Assembly (NCBI GenBank): GCA_963575645.1
Contig: OY754465.1
Location: 30,329,501 to 30,393,500 of the forward strand
DNA: 64,000 bases
Source: Xanthostigma xanthostigma
Taxonomy: Eukaryota > Arthropoda > Insecta > Raphidioptera > Raphidiidae
Reading direction: 5' to 3'
Made by a program: the position numbers and the translations under genes. Below are positions 26,744 to 40,828 of this stretch, piece after piece (the stretch's first letter is position 1; each line of letters opens with the position of its first letter). The notes beneath the pieces are model-generated. The model saw only the letters and a list, made by a program, of their open reading frames with translations. It was not told where the DNA came from and searched no databases.

Positions 26744-29700
26744 TTCAGGTTTGGATCATTCTCTCATAAGAAAATGCAAACTGCATATTAACCATTATTT
26801 TAACGCAGACAAGCAGTTTTTACATGCTTCACGACAATTGCGTGCAAATGAGTCCTTATAGGCAAAATTGCTTTATTTTACAAAGGTAAGTCTATTTACA
26901 CTATAATATTCAGGTTTGGATCATTCTCTCATAAGAAAATACAAACTGCATATTAACCATTATTTTAACGCTACAAGCAGTTTTTACATGCTTTATGAAA
27001 ATTAGGGGCAAATGAGTCCTTATAGGCCAAATCGCTTTATATCTTAAAGGTAAGTCTATTTAGACTATAACATTCAGGTTTGGATCATTCTCTCATAAGA
27101 AAATGCAAACTGCATATTAACCATTATTTTAACGCAGACAAGCAGTTTTTACATGCTTCACGACAATTGCGTGCAAATGAGTCCTTATAGGCAAAATTGC
27201 TTTATTTTACACAGGTAAGTTTATTTACACTATAACATTCAGGTTTGGATTATTCTCTCATAAGAAAATGCAGACTGCATATTAACCATTTTTTAAACGC
27301 AGACAAGCAGTTTTTACATGCTTTACGACAATTAGGTGCAAATGAGTCTTTATAGGCAAAATTGCTTTATTTCATGAGGGTAAGTCTATTTACACTATAA
27401 CATTCAGGTTTGGATCATTCTCTCATAAGAAAATGCAAACTGCATCTTTACTATCATTTTCACGCAGACAAGCAGTTTTTACATGCTTCACGACAATTGC
27501 GTGCAAATGAGTCCTTATAGGCAAAATTGCTTTATTTTACAAAGGTTAGTTTACTTAAACTATAACACTCAGGTTTAGACAATTCTCTCATAAGAAAATG
27601 CAAACTGCATATTAACCATTATTTTAACGCATACAAGCAGTTTTTACATGCTTTATGACAATTAGGGCCAAATGAGTCCTTATAGGCAAAATTGCTTTAT
27701 TTCATGAAGGTAAGTCTATTTACACTGTAATATTCAGGTTTGGATCATTCTCTCATAAGAAAATGCAAACTGCATATTAACCATTATTTTAACGCTACAA
27801 GCAGTTTTTACATGCTTTCTGACAATTAGGGGCAAATGAGTCCTTATAGGCCAAATTGCTTTATATCATAAAGGTAAGTCTATTTACACTATAACATTCA
27901 GGTTTGGATCATTCTCTCATAAGAAAATGCAAACTGCATATTAACCATTATTTTAACGCAGACAAGCAGTTTTTACATGCTTCACGACAATTGCGTGCAA
28001 ATGAGTCCTTATAGGAAAAATTGCTTTATTTTACACAGGTAAGTTCATTTACATTATAACATTCAGGTTTGGATCATTCTCTCATAACAAAAATGCAGAC
28101 TGCATATTAACCATTTTTTTAACGCATACAAGCAGTTTTTACATGCTTTATGACAATTAGGGGCAAATGAGTCCTTATAGGCAAAATTGCTTTATTTCAT
28201 GAAGTTATAACTATATAAACTATTATATTCAGGTTTGGATCATTCTCTCATAAGAAAATGCAAACTGCATATTAACCATTATTTTAACGCAGACAAGCAG
28301 TTTTTACATGCTTTACGACAATTAGGTGCAAATGAGTCTTTATAGGCAAAATTGCTTTATTTCATGAGGGTAAGTCTATTTACACTATAACATTCAGGTT
28401 TGGATCATTCTCTCATAAGAAAATGCAAACTGCATATTAACCATTATTTTAACGCATACAAGCAGTTTTTACATGCTTTTTGACAATTAGGTGCAAATGA
28501 GTCCTTATAGGCAAAATTGCTTTATTTTACAAAGGTAAGTTAACTTAAAATATAACACTCAGGTTTAGATCATTCTCTCATAAGAAAATGCAAACTGCAT
28601 ATTAACCATTATTTAAACGCAGACAAGCAGTTTTTACATGCTTTACGACAATTAGGTGCAAATGAGTCTTTATAGGCAAAATTGCTTTATTTCATGAGGG
28701 TAAGTCTATTTACACTATAACATTCAGGTTTGGATCATTCTCTCATAAGAAAATGCAAACTGCATATTAACCATTATTTTAACGCATACAAGCAGTTTTT
28801 ACATGCTTTTTGACAATTAGGTGCAAATGAGTCTTTATAGGCAAAATTGCTTTATATCATGAGGGTAAGTCTATTTACACTATAACATTCAGGTTTGGAT
28901 CATTCTCTCATAAGAAAATGCAAACTGCATATTAACTATTATTTTAACGCTGACAAGCAGTTTTTACATGCTTTACGACAATTAAGTGCAAATGAGTCCT
29001 TATAGGCAAAATTGCTTTATTTTACAAAGGTAAGTCTATTTTCACTATAACATTCAGGTTTGGATCATTCTCTCATAAGAAAATGCAAACTGCATATTAA
29101 CCATTATTTTAACGCATACAAGCAGTTTTTACATGCTTTTTGACAATTAGGTGCAAATGAGTCTTTATAGGCAAAATTGCTTTATATCATGAGGGTAAGT
29201 CTATTTACACTATAACATTCAGGTTTGGATCATTCTCTCATAAGAAAATGCAAACTGCATATTAACCATTATTTAAACGCAGACAAGCAGTTTTTACATG
29301 CTTTACGACAATTAGGTGCAAATGAGTCCTTTATAGGCAAAATTGCTTTATTTTACAAAGTTAAGTCTATTTTCACTATAACATTCAGGTTTGGATCATT
29401 CTCTCATAAGAAAATGCAAACTGCATATTAACCATTATTTTAACGCATACAAGCAGTTTTTACATGCTTTTTGACAATTAGGTGCAAATGAGTCTTTATA
29501 GGCAAAATTGCTTTATATCATGAGGGTAAGTCTATTTACACTATAACATTCAGGTTTGGATCATTCTCTCATAAGAAAATGCAAACTGCATATTAACCAT
29601 TATTTTAACGCTGACAAGCAGTTTTTACATGCTTTACGACAATTAAGTGCAAATGAGTCCTTATAGGCAAAATTGCTTTATTTTACAAAGGTAAGTCTAT

Positions 29701-31196
29701 TTTCACTATAACATTCAGGTTTGGATCATTCTCTCATAAGAAAATGCAAACTGCATTTTAACCATTATTTTAACGCTACAAGCAGTTTTTACATGCTTTA
29801 TGACAATTAGGTGCAAATGAGTCTTTATAGGCAAAATTGCTTTATTTCATGAAGGTAAGTCTATTTACACTATAACATTCAGGTTTGGATCATTCTCTCA
29901 TAAGAAAATGCAAACTGCATATTAACCATTATTTTAACGCAGACAAGCAGTTTTTACATGCTTCACGACAATTGCGTGCAAATGAGTCCTTATAGGCAAA
30001 ATTGCTTTATTTTACAAAGGTAAGTCTATTTACACTATAATATTCAGGTTTGGATCATTCTCTCATAAGAAAATACAAACTGCATATTAACCATTATTTT
30101 AACGCTACAAGCAGTTTTTACATGCTTTATGAAAATTAGGGGCAAATGAGTCCTTATAGGCCAAATCGCTTTATATCTTAAAGGTAAGTCTATTTAGACT
30201 ATAACATTCAGGTTTGGATCATTCTCTCATAAGAAAATGCAAACTGCATATTAACCATTATTTTAACGCAGACAAGCAGTTTTTACATGCTTCACGACAA
30301 TTGCGTGCAAATGAGTCCTTATAGGCAAAATTGCTTTATTTTACACAGGTAAGTTTATTTACACTATAACATTCAGGTTTGGATTATTCTCTTATAAGAA
30401 AATGCAGACTGCATATTAACCATTTTTTAAACGCAGACAAGCAGTTTTTACATGCTTTACGACAATTAGGTGCAAATGAGTCTTTATAGGCAAAATTGCT
30501 TTATTTCATGAGGGTAAGTCTATTTACACTATAACATTCAGGTTTGGATCATTCTCTCATAAGAAAATGCAAACTGCATCTTTACTATCATTTTCACGCA
30601 GACAAGCAGTTTTTACATGCTTCACGACAATTGCGTGCAAATGAGTCCTTATAGGCAAAATTGCTTTATTTTACAAAGGTAAGTCTATTTACACTATAAC
30701 ATTCAGGTTTGGATCATTCTCTCATAAGAAAATGCAAACTGCATATTAACCAATATTTTAACGCATACAAGCAGTTTTTACATGCTTTATGACAATTAGG
30801 GGCAAATGAGTCCTTATAGGCAAAATTGCTTTATTTCATGAAGGTAAGTCTATTTACACTATAATATTCAGGTTTGGATTATTTTCTCATAAGAAAATGC
30901 AAACTGCATATAAACCATTATTTTAACGCAGGCAAGCAGTTTTTACATGGTTTACGACAATTAGGTGCAAATAAGTCCTTAAAGGCAAAATTGTTTTATT
31001 TTACAAAGGTAAGTCTACTTTCACTATAACATTCAGGTTTGGATCATTCTCTCATAAGAAAATGCAAACTGCATTTTAAACATTATTTTAACGCAGACGA
31101 GCAGTTTTTACATGCTTTATGACAATTAGGGGCAAATGAGTCATTATAGGCAAAATTGCTTTATTTCATGAAGTTATAACTATATAAACTATTATA
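26744..31196 (+). repeat. 27-monomer block S, copy 2 (4,453 bp)
   Basis: Second copy of 22,291-26,743. Similarity continues about 85 bp further, to about 31,281, where the first copy changes to CTTCACGACAATTGCG and this one keeps CTTTACGACAATTAGG. A private change, ATAGGAAAAATTGC near 28,011, sits in this copy only. Confidence 0.93.
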
Positions 31197-34100
31197 TTCA
31201 GGTTTGGATCATTCTCTCATAAGAAAATGCAAACTGCATATTAACCATTATTTTAACGCAGACAAGCAGTTTTTACATGCTTTACGACAATTAGGTGCAA
31301 ATGAGTCCTTATAGGCAAAATTGCTTTATTTTACAAAGGTAAGTTAACTTAAACTATAACACTCAGGTTTAGATCATTCTCTCATAAGAAAATGCAAACT
31401 GCATATTAACCATTATTTAAACGCAGACAAGCAGTTTTTACATGCTTTACGACAATTAGTTGCAAATGAGTCTTTATAGGCAAAATTGCTTTATTTCATG
31501 AGGGTAAGTCTATTTACACTATAACATTCAGGTTTGGATCATTCTCTCATAAGAAAATGCAAACTGCATAATAACCATTATTTTAACGCATACAAGCAGT
31601 TTTTACATGCTTTTTGACAATTAGGTGCAAATGAGTCTTTATAGGCAAAATTGCTTTATATCATGAGGGTAAGTCTATTTACACTATAACATTCAGGTTT
31701 GGATCATTCTCTCATAAGAAAATGCAAACTGCATATTAACCATTATTTTAACGCTGACAAGCAGTTTTTACATGCTTTACGACAATTAAGTGCAAATGAG
31801 TCCTTATAGGCAAAATTGCTTTATTTTACAAAGGTAAGTCTATTTTCACTATAACATTCAGGTTTGGATCATTCTCTCATAAGAAAATGCAAACTGCATA
31901 TTAACCATTATTTTAACGCATACAAGCAGTTTTTACATGCTTTTTGACAATTAGGTGCAAATGAGTCTTTATAGGCAAAATTGCTTTATATCATGAGGGT
32001 AAGTCTATTTACACTATAACATTCAGGTTTGGATCATTCTCTCATAAGAAAATGCAAACTGCATATTAACCATTATTTTAACGCTGACAAGCAGTTTTTA
32101 CATGCTTTACGACAATTAAGTGCAAATGAGTCCTTATAGGCAAAATTGCTTTATTTTACAAAGGTAAGTCTATTTTCACTATAACATTCAGGTTTGGATC
32201 ATTCTCTCATAAGAAAATGCAAACTGCATATTAACCATTATTTTAACGCATACAAGCAGTTTTTACATGCTTTATGACAATTAGGGGCAAATGAGTCCTT
32301 ATAGGCAAAATTGCTTTATTTCATGAAGGTAAGTCTATTTACACTATAACATTCAGGTTTGGATCATTCTCTCATAAGAAAATGCAAACTGCATATTAAC
32401 CATTATTTAAACGCAGACAAGCAGTTTTTACATGCTTTACGACAATTAGGTGCAAATGAGTCCTTATAGGCAAAATTGCTTTATTTTACAAAGTTAAGTC
32501 TATTTTCACTATAACATTCAGGTTTGGATCATTCTCTCATAAGAAAATGCAAACTGCATTTTAACCATTATTTTAACGCTACAAGCAGTTTTTACATGCT
32601 TTATGACAATTAGGGGCAAATGAGTCCTTATAGGCAAAATTGCTTTATTTCATGAAGGTAAGTCTATTTACACTATAACATTCAGGTTTGGATCATTCTC
32701 TCATAAGAAAATGCAAACTGCATATTAACCATTATTTAAACGCAGACAAGCAGTTTTTACATGCTTTACGACAATTAGGTGCAAATGAGTCCTTATAGGC
32801 AAAATTGCTTTATTTTACAAAGTTAAGTCTATTTTCACTATAACATTCAGGTTTGGATCATTCTCTCATAAGAAAATGCAAACTGCATTTTAACCATTAT
32901 TTTAACGCTACAAGCAGTTTTTACATGCTTTATGACAATTAGGGGCAAATGAGTCCTTATAGGCAAAATTGCTTTATTTCATGAAGGTAAGTCTATTTAC
33001 ACTATAACATTCAGGTTTGGATCATTCTCTCATAAGAAAATGCAAACTGCATATTAACCATTATTTTAACGCAGACAAGCAGTTTTTACATGCTTCACGA
33101 CAATTGTGTGCAAATGAGTCCTTATAGGCAAAATTGCTTTATTTTACAAAGGTAAGTTTATTTACACTATAACATTCATGTTTGGATCATTCTCTCATAA
33201 GAAAATGCAAACTGCATATTAACCGTTATTTAAACGCAGACAAGCAGTTTTATCATGCTTTACGACAATTAGGTGCAAATGAGTCTTTATAGGCAAAATT
33301 GTTTTATTTTACAAAGGTAAGTCTACTTCCACTATAACATTCAGGTTTGGATCATTCTCTCATAAGAAAATGCAAACTGCATTTTAAACATTATTTTAAC
33401 GCAGACGAGCAGTTTTTACATGCTTTATGACAATTAGGGGCAAATGAGTCATTATAGGCAAAATTGCTTTATTTCATGAAGTTATAACTATTTACACTAT
33501 TATATTCAGGTTTGGATCATTCTCTCATAAGAAAATGCAAACTGCATATTAACCATTATTTTAACGCATACAAGCAGTTTTTACATGCTTTATGACAATT
33601 AGGGGCAAATGAGTCCTTATAGGCAAAATTGCTTTATTTCATGAAGGTAAGTCTATTTACACTATAACATTCATGTTTGGATCATTCTCTCATAAGAAAA
33701 TGCAAACTGCATATTAACCATTATTTAAACGCAGACAAGCAGTTTTTACATGCTTTACGACAATTAGGTGCAAATGAGTCTTTATAGGCAAAATTGCTTT
33801 ATTTCATGAGGGTAAGTCTATTTACACTATAACATTCAGGTTTGGATCATTCTCTCATAAGAAAATGCAAACTGCATATTTACTATCATTTTCACGCAGA
33901 CAAGCAGTTTTTACATGCTTCACGACAATTGCGTGCAAATGAGTCCTTATAGGCAAAATTGCTTTATTTTACAAAGGTTAGTCTATTTACACTATAACAT
34001 TCAGGTTTGGATCATTCTCTCATAAGAAAATGCAAACTGCATATAAACCATTATTTTAACGCAGACAAGCAGTTTTTACATGGTTTACGACAATTAGGTG

Positions 34101-34729
34101 CAAATAAGTCCTTAAAGGCAAAATTGTTTTATTTTACAAAGGTAAGTCTACTTTCACTATAACATTCAGGTTTGGATCATTCTCTCATAAGAAAATGCAA
34201 ACTGCATTTTAAACATTATTTTAACGCAGACGAGCAGTTTTTACATGCTTTATGACAATTAGGGGCAAATGAGTCATTATAGGCAAAATTGCTTTATTTC
34301 ATGAAGTTATAACTATTTACACTATTATATTCAGGTTTGGATCATTCTCTCATAAGAAAATGCAAACTGCATATTAACCATTATTTTAACGCAGACAAGC
34401 AGTTTTTACATGCTTTACGACAATTAGGTGCAAATGAGTCCTTATAGGCAAAATTGCTTTATTTTACAAAGGTTAGTTTACTTAAACTATAACACTCAGG
34501 TTTAGACAATTCTCTCATAAGAAAATGCAAACTGCATAATAACCATTATTTTAACGCATACAAGCAGTTTTTACATGCTTTATGACAATTAGGGCCAAAT
34601 GAGTCCTTATAGGCAAAATTGCTTTATTTCATGAAGGTAAGTCTATTTACACTGTAATATTCAGGTTTGGATCATTCTCTCATAAGAAAATGCAAACTGC
34701 ATATTAACCATTATTTTAACGCTACAAGC

Positions 34730-37320
34730 AGTTTTTACATGCTTTATGACAATTAGGGGCAAATGAGTCCTTATAGGCAAAATTGCTTTATATCATGAAG
34801 GTTAGTCTATTTACACTATAACATTCAGGTTTGGATCATTCTCTCATAAGAAAATGCAAACTGCATATTAACCATTATTTTAACGCAGACAAGCAGTTTT
34901 TACATGCTTCACGACATTTGCGTGCAAATGAGTCCTTATAGGCAAAATTGCTTTATTTTACACAGGTAAGTTTATTAACACTATAACATTCAGGTTTGGA
35001 TCATTCTCTCATAAGAAAATGCAAACTGCATATTAACCATTTTTTTAACGCAGACAAGCAGTTTTTACATGCTTTACGACAATTAGGTGCAAATGAGTCT
35101 TTATAGGCAAAATTGCTTTATTTCATGAGGGTAAGTCTATTTACACTATACATTCAGGTTTGGATCATTCCCTTATAAGAAAATGCAAACTGCGAATTTA
35201 CTATCATTTTCACGCAGACAAGCAGTTTTTACATGCTTCACGACAATTGCGTGCAAATGAGTCCTTATAGGCAAAATTGCTTTATTTTACAAAGGTAAGT
35301 CTATTTACACTATAACATTCAGGTTTGGATCAATCTCTCATAAGAAAATGCAAACTGCATATTAACCATTATTTTAACGCATACAAGCAGTTTTTACATG
35401 CTTTATGACAATTAGGGGCAAATGAGTCCATATAGGCAAAATTGCTTTATTTTTTGAAGGTAAGTCTATTTACACTATAACATTCAGGTTTGGATCATTC
35501 TCTCATAAGAAAATGCAAACTGCATATTAACCATTATTAAAACGCAGACAAGCAGTTTTTACATGCTTTACGACAATTATGTGCAAATGAGTCTTTATAG
35601 GCAAAATTGCTTTATTTCATGAGGGTAAGTCTATTTACACTATAACATTCAGGTTTGGATCATTCTCTCATAAGAAAAGGCAAACTGCATATTAACTATT
35701 ATTTTAACGCATACAAGCAGTTTTTACAAGCTTTATGACAATTAGGTGCAAATGAGTCCTTATAAGCAAATTTGCTTTATTTCATGAGGGTAAGTCTATT
35801 TACACTATAACATTCAGGTTTGGATCATTCGCTCATAAGAAAATGCAAACTGCATATTTACTATCATTGTAACGCATACAAGCAGTTTTTACATGCTTTA
35901 TGACAATTAAGTGCAAATGAGTCTTTATAGGCAAAATTGCTTTATTTCATGAAGGTAAGTCTATTTACACTATAACATTCAGGTTTGGATCATTCTCTCA
36001 TAAGAAAATGCAAACTGCATATTAACCATTATTTTAACGCATACAAGCAGTTTTTACATGCTTTATGACAATTAGGACCAAATGAGTCCTTATAGGCAAA
36101 ATTGCTTTATTTCATTAAGGTAAGTCTATTTACACTATAATATTCAGGTTTGGATCATTCTCTCATAAGAAAATACAAACTGCATATTAACCATTATTTT
36201 AACGCTACAAGCAGTTTTTACATGCTTTCTGACAATTAGGGGCAAATGAGTCCTTATAGGCCAAATTGCTTTATATCATAAAGGTAAGTCTATTTACACT
36301 ATAACATTCAGGTTTGGATCATTCTCTCATAAGAAAATGCAAACTGCATATTAACCATTATTTTAACGCAGACAAGCAGTTTTTACATGCTTCACGACAA
36401 TTGCGTGCAAATGAGTCCTTATAGGCAAAATTGCTTTATTTTACACAGGTAAGTTCATTTACACTATAACATTCAGGTTTGGATCATTCTCTCATAACAA
36501 AAATGCAGACTGCATATTAACCATTTTTTTAACGCATACAAGCAGTTTTTACATGCTTTATGACAATTAGGGGCAAATGAGTCTTAATAGGCAAAATTGC
36601 TTTATTTCATGAAGGTAAGTCTATTTACACTATAATATTCAGGTTTGGATTATTTTCTCATAAGAAAATGCAAACTGCATATAAACCATTATTTTAACGC
36701 AGACAAGCAGTTTTTACATGGTTTACGACAATTAGGTGCAAATAAGTCCTTAAAGGCAAAATTGTTTTATTTTACAAAGGTAAGTCTACTTTCACTATAA
36801 CATTCAGGTTTGGATCATTCTCTCATAAGAAAATGCAAACTGCATTTTAAACATTATTTTAACGCAGACGAGCAGTTTTTACATGCTTTATGACAATTAG
36901 GGGCAAATGAGTCATTATAGGCAAAATTGCTTTATTTCATGAAGTTATAACTATATACACTGTTATATTCAGGTTTGGATCATTCTCTCATAAGAAAATG
37001 CAAACTGCATATTAACCATTATTTTAACGCAGACAAGCAGTTTTTACATGCTTTATGACAATTAGGGGCAAATGAGTCCTTATAGGCAAAATTGCTTTAT
37101 TTCATGAAGGTAAGTCTATTTACACTATAATATTCAGGTTTGGATTATTTTCTCATAAGAAAATGCAAACAGCATATAAACCATTATTTTAACGCAGACA
37201 AGCAGTTTTTACATGGTTTACGACAATTAGGTGCAAATAAGTCCTTAAAGGCAAAATTGTTTTATTTTACAAAGGTAAGTCTACTTTCACTATAACATTC
37301 AGGTTTGGATCATTCTCTCA
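34730..37320 (+). repeat. Array block Q, copy 2 (2.6 kb)
   Basis: Partner of 11,150-13,740 at offset 23,580 bp. It carries the CCCTTATAAG marker at 35,170. Its upstream neighbourhood (33.2-34.7 kb, with GGTTAGTTTACTTAAAC at 34,471) also matches 39.3-40.8 kb at offset 6,101 bp, so the Q block was copied together with flanking monomers. Confidence 0.85.
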
Positions 37321-37860
37321 TAAGAAAATGCAAACTGCATTTTAAACATTATTTTAACGCATACAAGCAGTTTTTACATGCTTTTTGACAATTAGGTGCA
37401 AATGAGTCTTTATAGGCAAAATTGCTTTATATCATGAGGGTAAGTCTATTTACACTGTAATATTCAGGTTTGGATCATTCTCTCATAAGAAAATGCAAAC
37501 TGCATATTAACCATTATTTTAACGCTACAAGCAGTTTTTACATGCTTTATGACATTTGCGTGCAAATGAGTCCTTATAGGCAAAATTGCTTTATTTTACA
37601 CAGGTAAGTTTATTAACACTATAACATTCAGGTTTGGATCATTCTCTCATAAGAAAATGCAAACTGCATATTAACCATTTTTTTAACGCAGACAAGCAGT
37701 TTTTACATGCTTTATGACAATTAGGGGCAAATGAGTCATTATAGGCAAAATTGCTTTATTTCATGAAGTTATAACTATATACACTGTTATATTCAGGTTT
37801 GGATCATTCTCTCATAAGAAAATGCAAACTGCATATTAACCATTATTTTAACGCAGACAA

Positions 37861-38810
37861 GCAGTTTTTACATGCTTTATGACAATTAGGGGCAAATGAG
37901 TCCTTATAGGCAAAATTGCTTTATATCATGAAGGTTAGTCTATTTACACTATAACATTCAGGTTTGGATCATTCTCTCATAAGAAAATGCAAACTGCATA
38001 TTAACCATTATTTTAACGCAGACAAGCAGTTTTTACATGCTTCACGACATTTGCGTGCAAATGAGTCCTTATAGGCAAAATTGCTTTATTTTACACAGGT
38101 AAGTTTATTAACACTATAACATTCAGGTTTGGATCATTCTCTCATAAGAAAATGCAAACTGCATATTAACCATTTTTTTAACGCAGACAAGCAGTTTTTA
38201 CATGCTTTACGACAATTAGGTGCAAATGAGTCTTTATAGGCAAAATTGCTTTATTTCATGAGGGTAAGTCTATTTACACTATACATTCAGGTTTGGATCA
38301 TTCCCTTATAAGAAAATGCAAACTGCGAATTTACTATCATTTTCACGCAGACAAGCAGTTTTTACATGCTTCACGACAATTGCGTGCAAATGAGTCCTTA
38401 TAGGCAAAATTGCTTTATTTTACAAAGGTAAGTCTATTTACACTATAACATTCAGGTTTGGATCAATCTCTCATAAGAAAATGCAAACTGCATATTAACC
38501 ATTATTTTAACGCATACAAGCAGTTTTTACATGCTTTATGACAATTAGGGGCAAATGAGTCCATATAGGCAAAATTGCTTTATTTTTTGAAGGTAAGTCT
38601 ATTTACACTATAACATTCAGGTTTGGATCATTCTCTCATAAGAAAATGCAAACTGCATATTAACCATTATTAAAACGCAGACAAGCAGTTTTTACATGCT
38701 TTACGACAATTATGTGCAAATGAGTCTTTATAGGCAAAATTGCTTTATTTCATGAGGGTAAGTCTATTTACACTATAACATTCAGGTTTGGATCATTCTC
38801 TCATAAGAAA
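37861..38810 (+). repeat. Array block Q, partial copy 3
   Basis: Matches 34,728-35,677 at offset 3,133 bp (19 monomers minus two bases), with the CCCTTATAAG marker at 38,303. It ends within a monomer at about 38,810, where ATGTAAACTGC and CGCTGACAAG replace the expected AAAAGGCAAAC and CGCATACAAG. Confidence 0.8.
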
Positions 38811-40828
38811 ATGTAAACTGCATATTAACCATTATTTTAACGCTGACAAGCAGTTTTTACATGCTTTACGACAATTGCGTGCAAATGAGTCCTTATAGGC
38901 AAAATTGCTTTATTTTACAAAGGTAAGTTTATTTACACTATAACATTCATGTTTGGATCATTCTCTCATAAGAAAATGCAAACTGCATATTAACCGTTAT
39001 TTAAACGCAGACAAGCAGTTTTATCATGCTTTACGACAATTAGGTGCAAATGAGTCTTTATAGGCAAAATTGCTTTATTTCATGAGGGTAAGTCTATTTA
39101 CACTATAACATTCAGGTTTGGATCATTCTCTCATAAGAAAATGCAAACTGCATATTTACTATCATTTTCACGCAGACAAGCAGTTTTTACATGCTTCACG
39201 ACAATTGCGTGCAAATGAGTCCTTATAGGCAAAATTGCTTTATTTTACAAAGGTTAGTCTATTTACACTATAACATTCAGGTTTGGATCATTCTCTCATA
39301 AGAAAATGCAAACTGCATATAAACCATTATTTTAACGCAGACAAGCAGTTTTTACATGGTTTACGACAATTAGGTGCAAATAAGTCCTTAAAGGCAAAAT
39401 TGTTTTATTTTACAAAGGTAAGTCTACTTTCACTATAACATTCAGGTTTGGATCATTCTCTCATAAGAAAATGCAAACTGCATTTTAAACATTATTTTAA
39501 CGCAGACGAGCAGTTTTTACATGCTTTATGACAATTAGGGGCAAATGAGTCATTATAGGCAAAATTGCTTTATTTCATGAAGTTATAACTATTTACACTA
39601 TTATATTCAGGTTTGGATCATTCTCTCATAAGAAAATGCAAACTGCATATTAACCATTATTTTAACGCATACAAGCAGTTTTTACATGCTTTATGACAAT
39701 TAGGGGCAAATGAGTCCTTATAGGCAAAATTGCTTTATTTCATGAAGGTAAGTCTATTTACACTATACAATTCATGTTTGGATCATTCTCTCATAAGAAA
39801 ATGCAAACTGCATATTAACCATTATTTAAACGCAGACAAGCAGTTTTTACATGCTTTACGACAATTAGGTGCAAATGAGTCTTTATAGGCAAAATTGCTT
39901 TATTTCATGAGGGTAAGTCTATTTACACTATAACATTCAGGTTTGGATCATTCTCTCATAAGAAAATGCAAACTGCATATTTACTATTATTTTCACGCAG
40001 ACAAGCAGTTTTTACATGTTTCACGACAATTGCGTGCAAATGAGTCCTTATAGGCAAAATTGCATTATTTTACAAAGGTTAGTCTATTTACACTATAACA
40101 TTCAGGTTTGGATCATTCTCTCATAAGAAAATGCAAACTGCATATAAACCATTATTTTAACGCAGACAAGCAGTTTTTACACGGTTTACGACAATTAGGT
40201 GCAAATAAGTCCTTAAAGGCAAAATTGTTTTATTTTACAAAGGTAAGTCTACTTTCACTATAACATTCAGGTTTGGATCATTCTCTCATAAGAAAATGCA
40301 AACTGCATTTTAAACATTATTTTAACGCAGACGAGCAGTTTTTACATGCTTTATGACAATTAGGGGCAAATGAGTCATTATAGGCAAAATTGCTTTATTT
40401 CATGAAGTTATAACTATTTACACTATTATATTCAGGTTTGGATCATTCTCTCATAAGAAAATGCAAACTGCATATTAACCATTATTTTAACGCAGACAAG
40501 CAGTTTTTACATGCTTTACGACAATTAGGTGCAAATGAGTCCTTATAGGCAAAATTGCTTTATTTTACAAAGGTTAGTTTACTTAAACTATAACACTCAG
40601 GTTTAGACAATTCTCTCATAAGAAAATGCAAACTGCATATTGACCATTATTTTAACGCATACAAGCAGTTTTTACATGCTTTATGACAATTAGGGCCAAA
40701 TGAGTCCTTATAGGCAAAATTGCTTTATTTCATGAAGGTAAGTCTATTTACACTGTAATATTCAGGTTTGGATCATTCTCTCATAAGAAAATGCAATCTG
40801 CATATTAACCATTATTTTAACGCTACAA

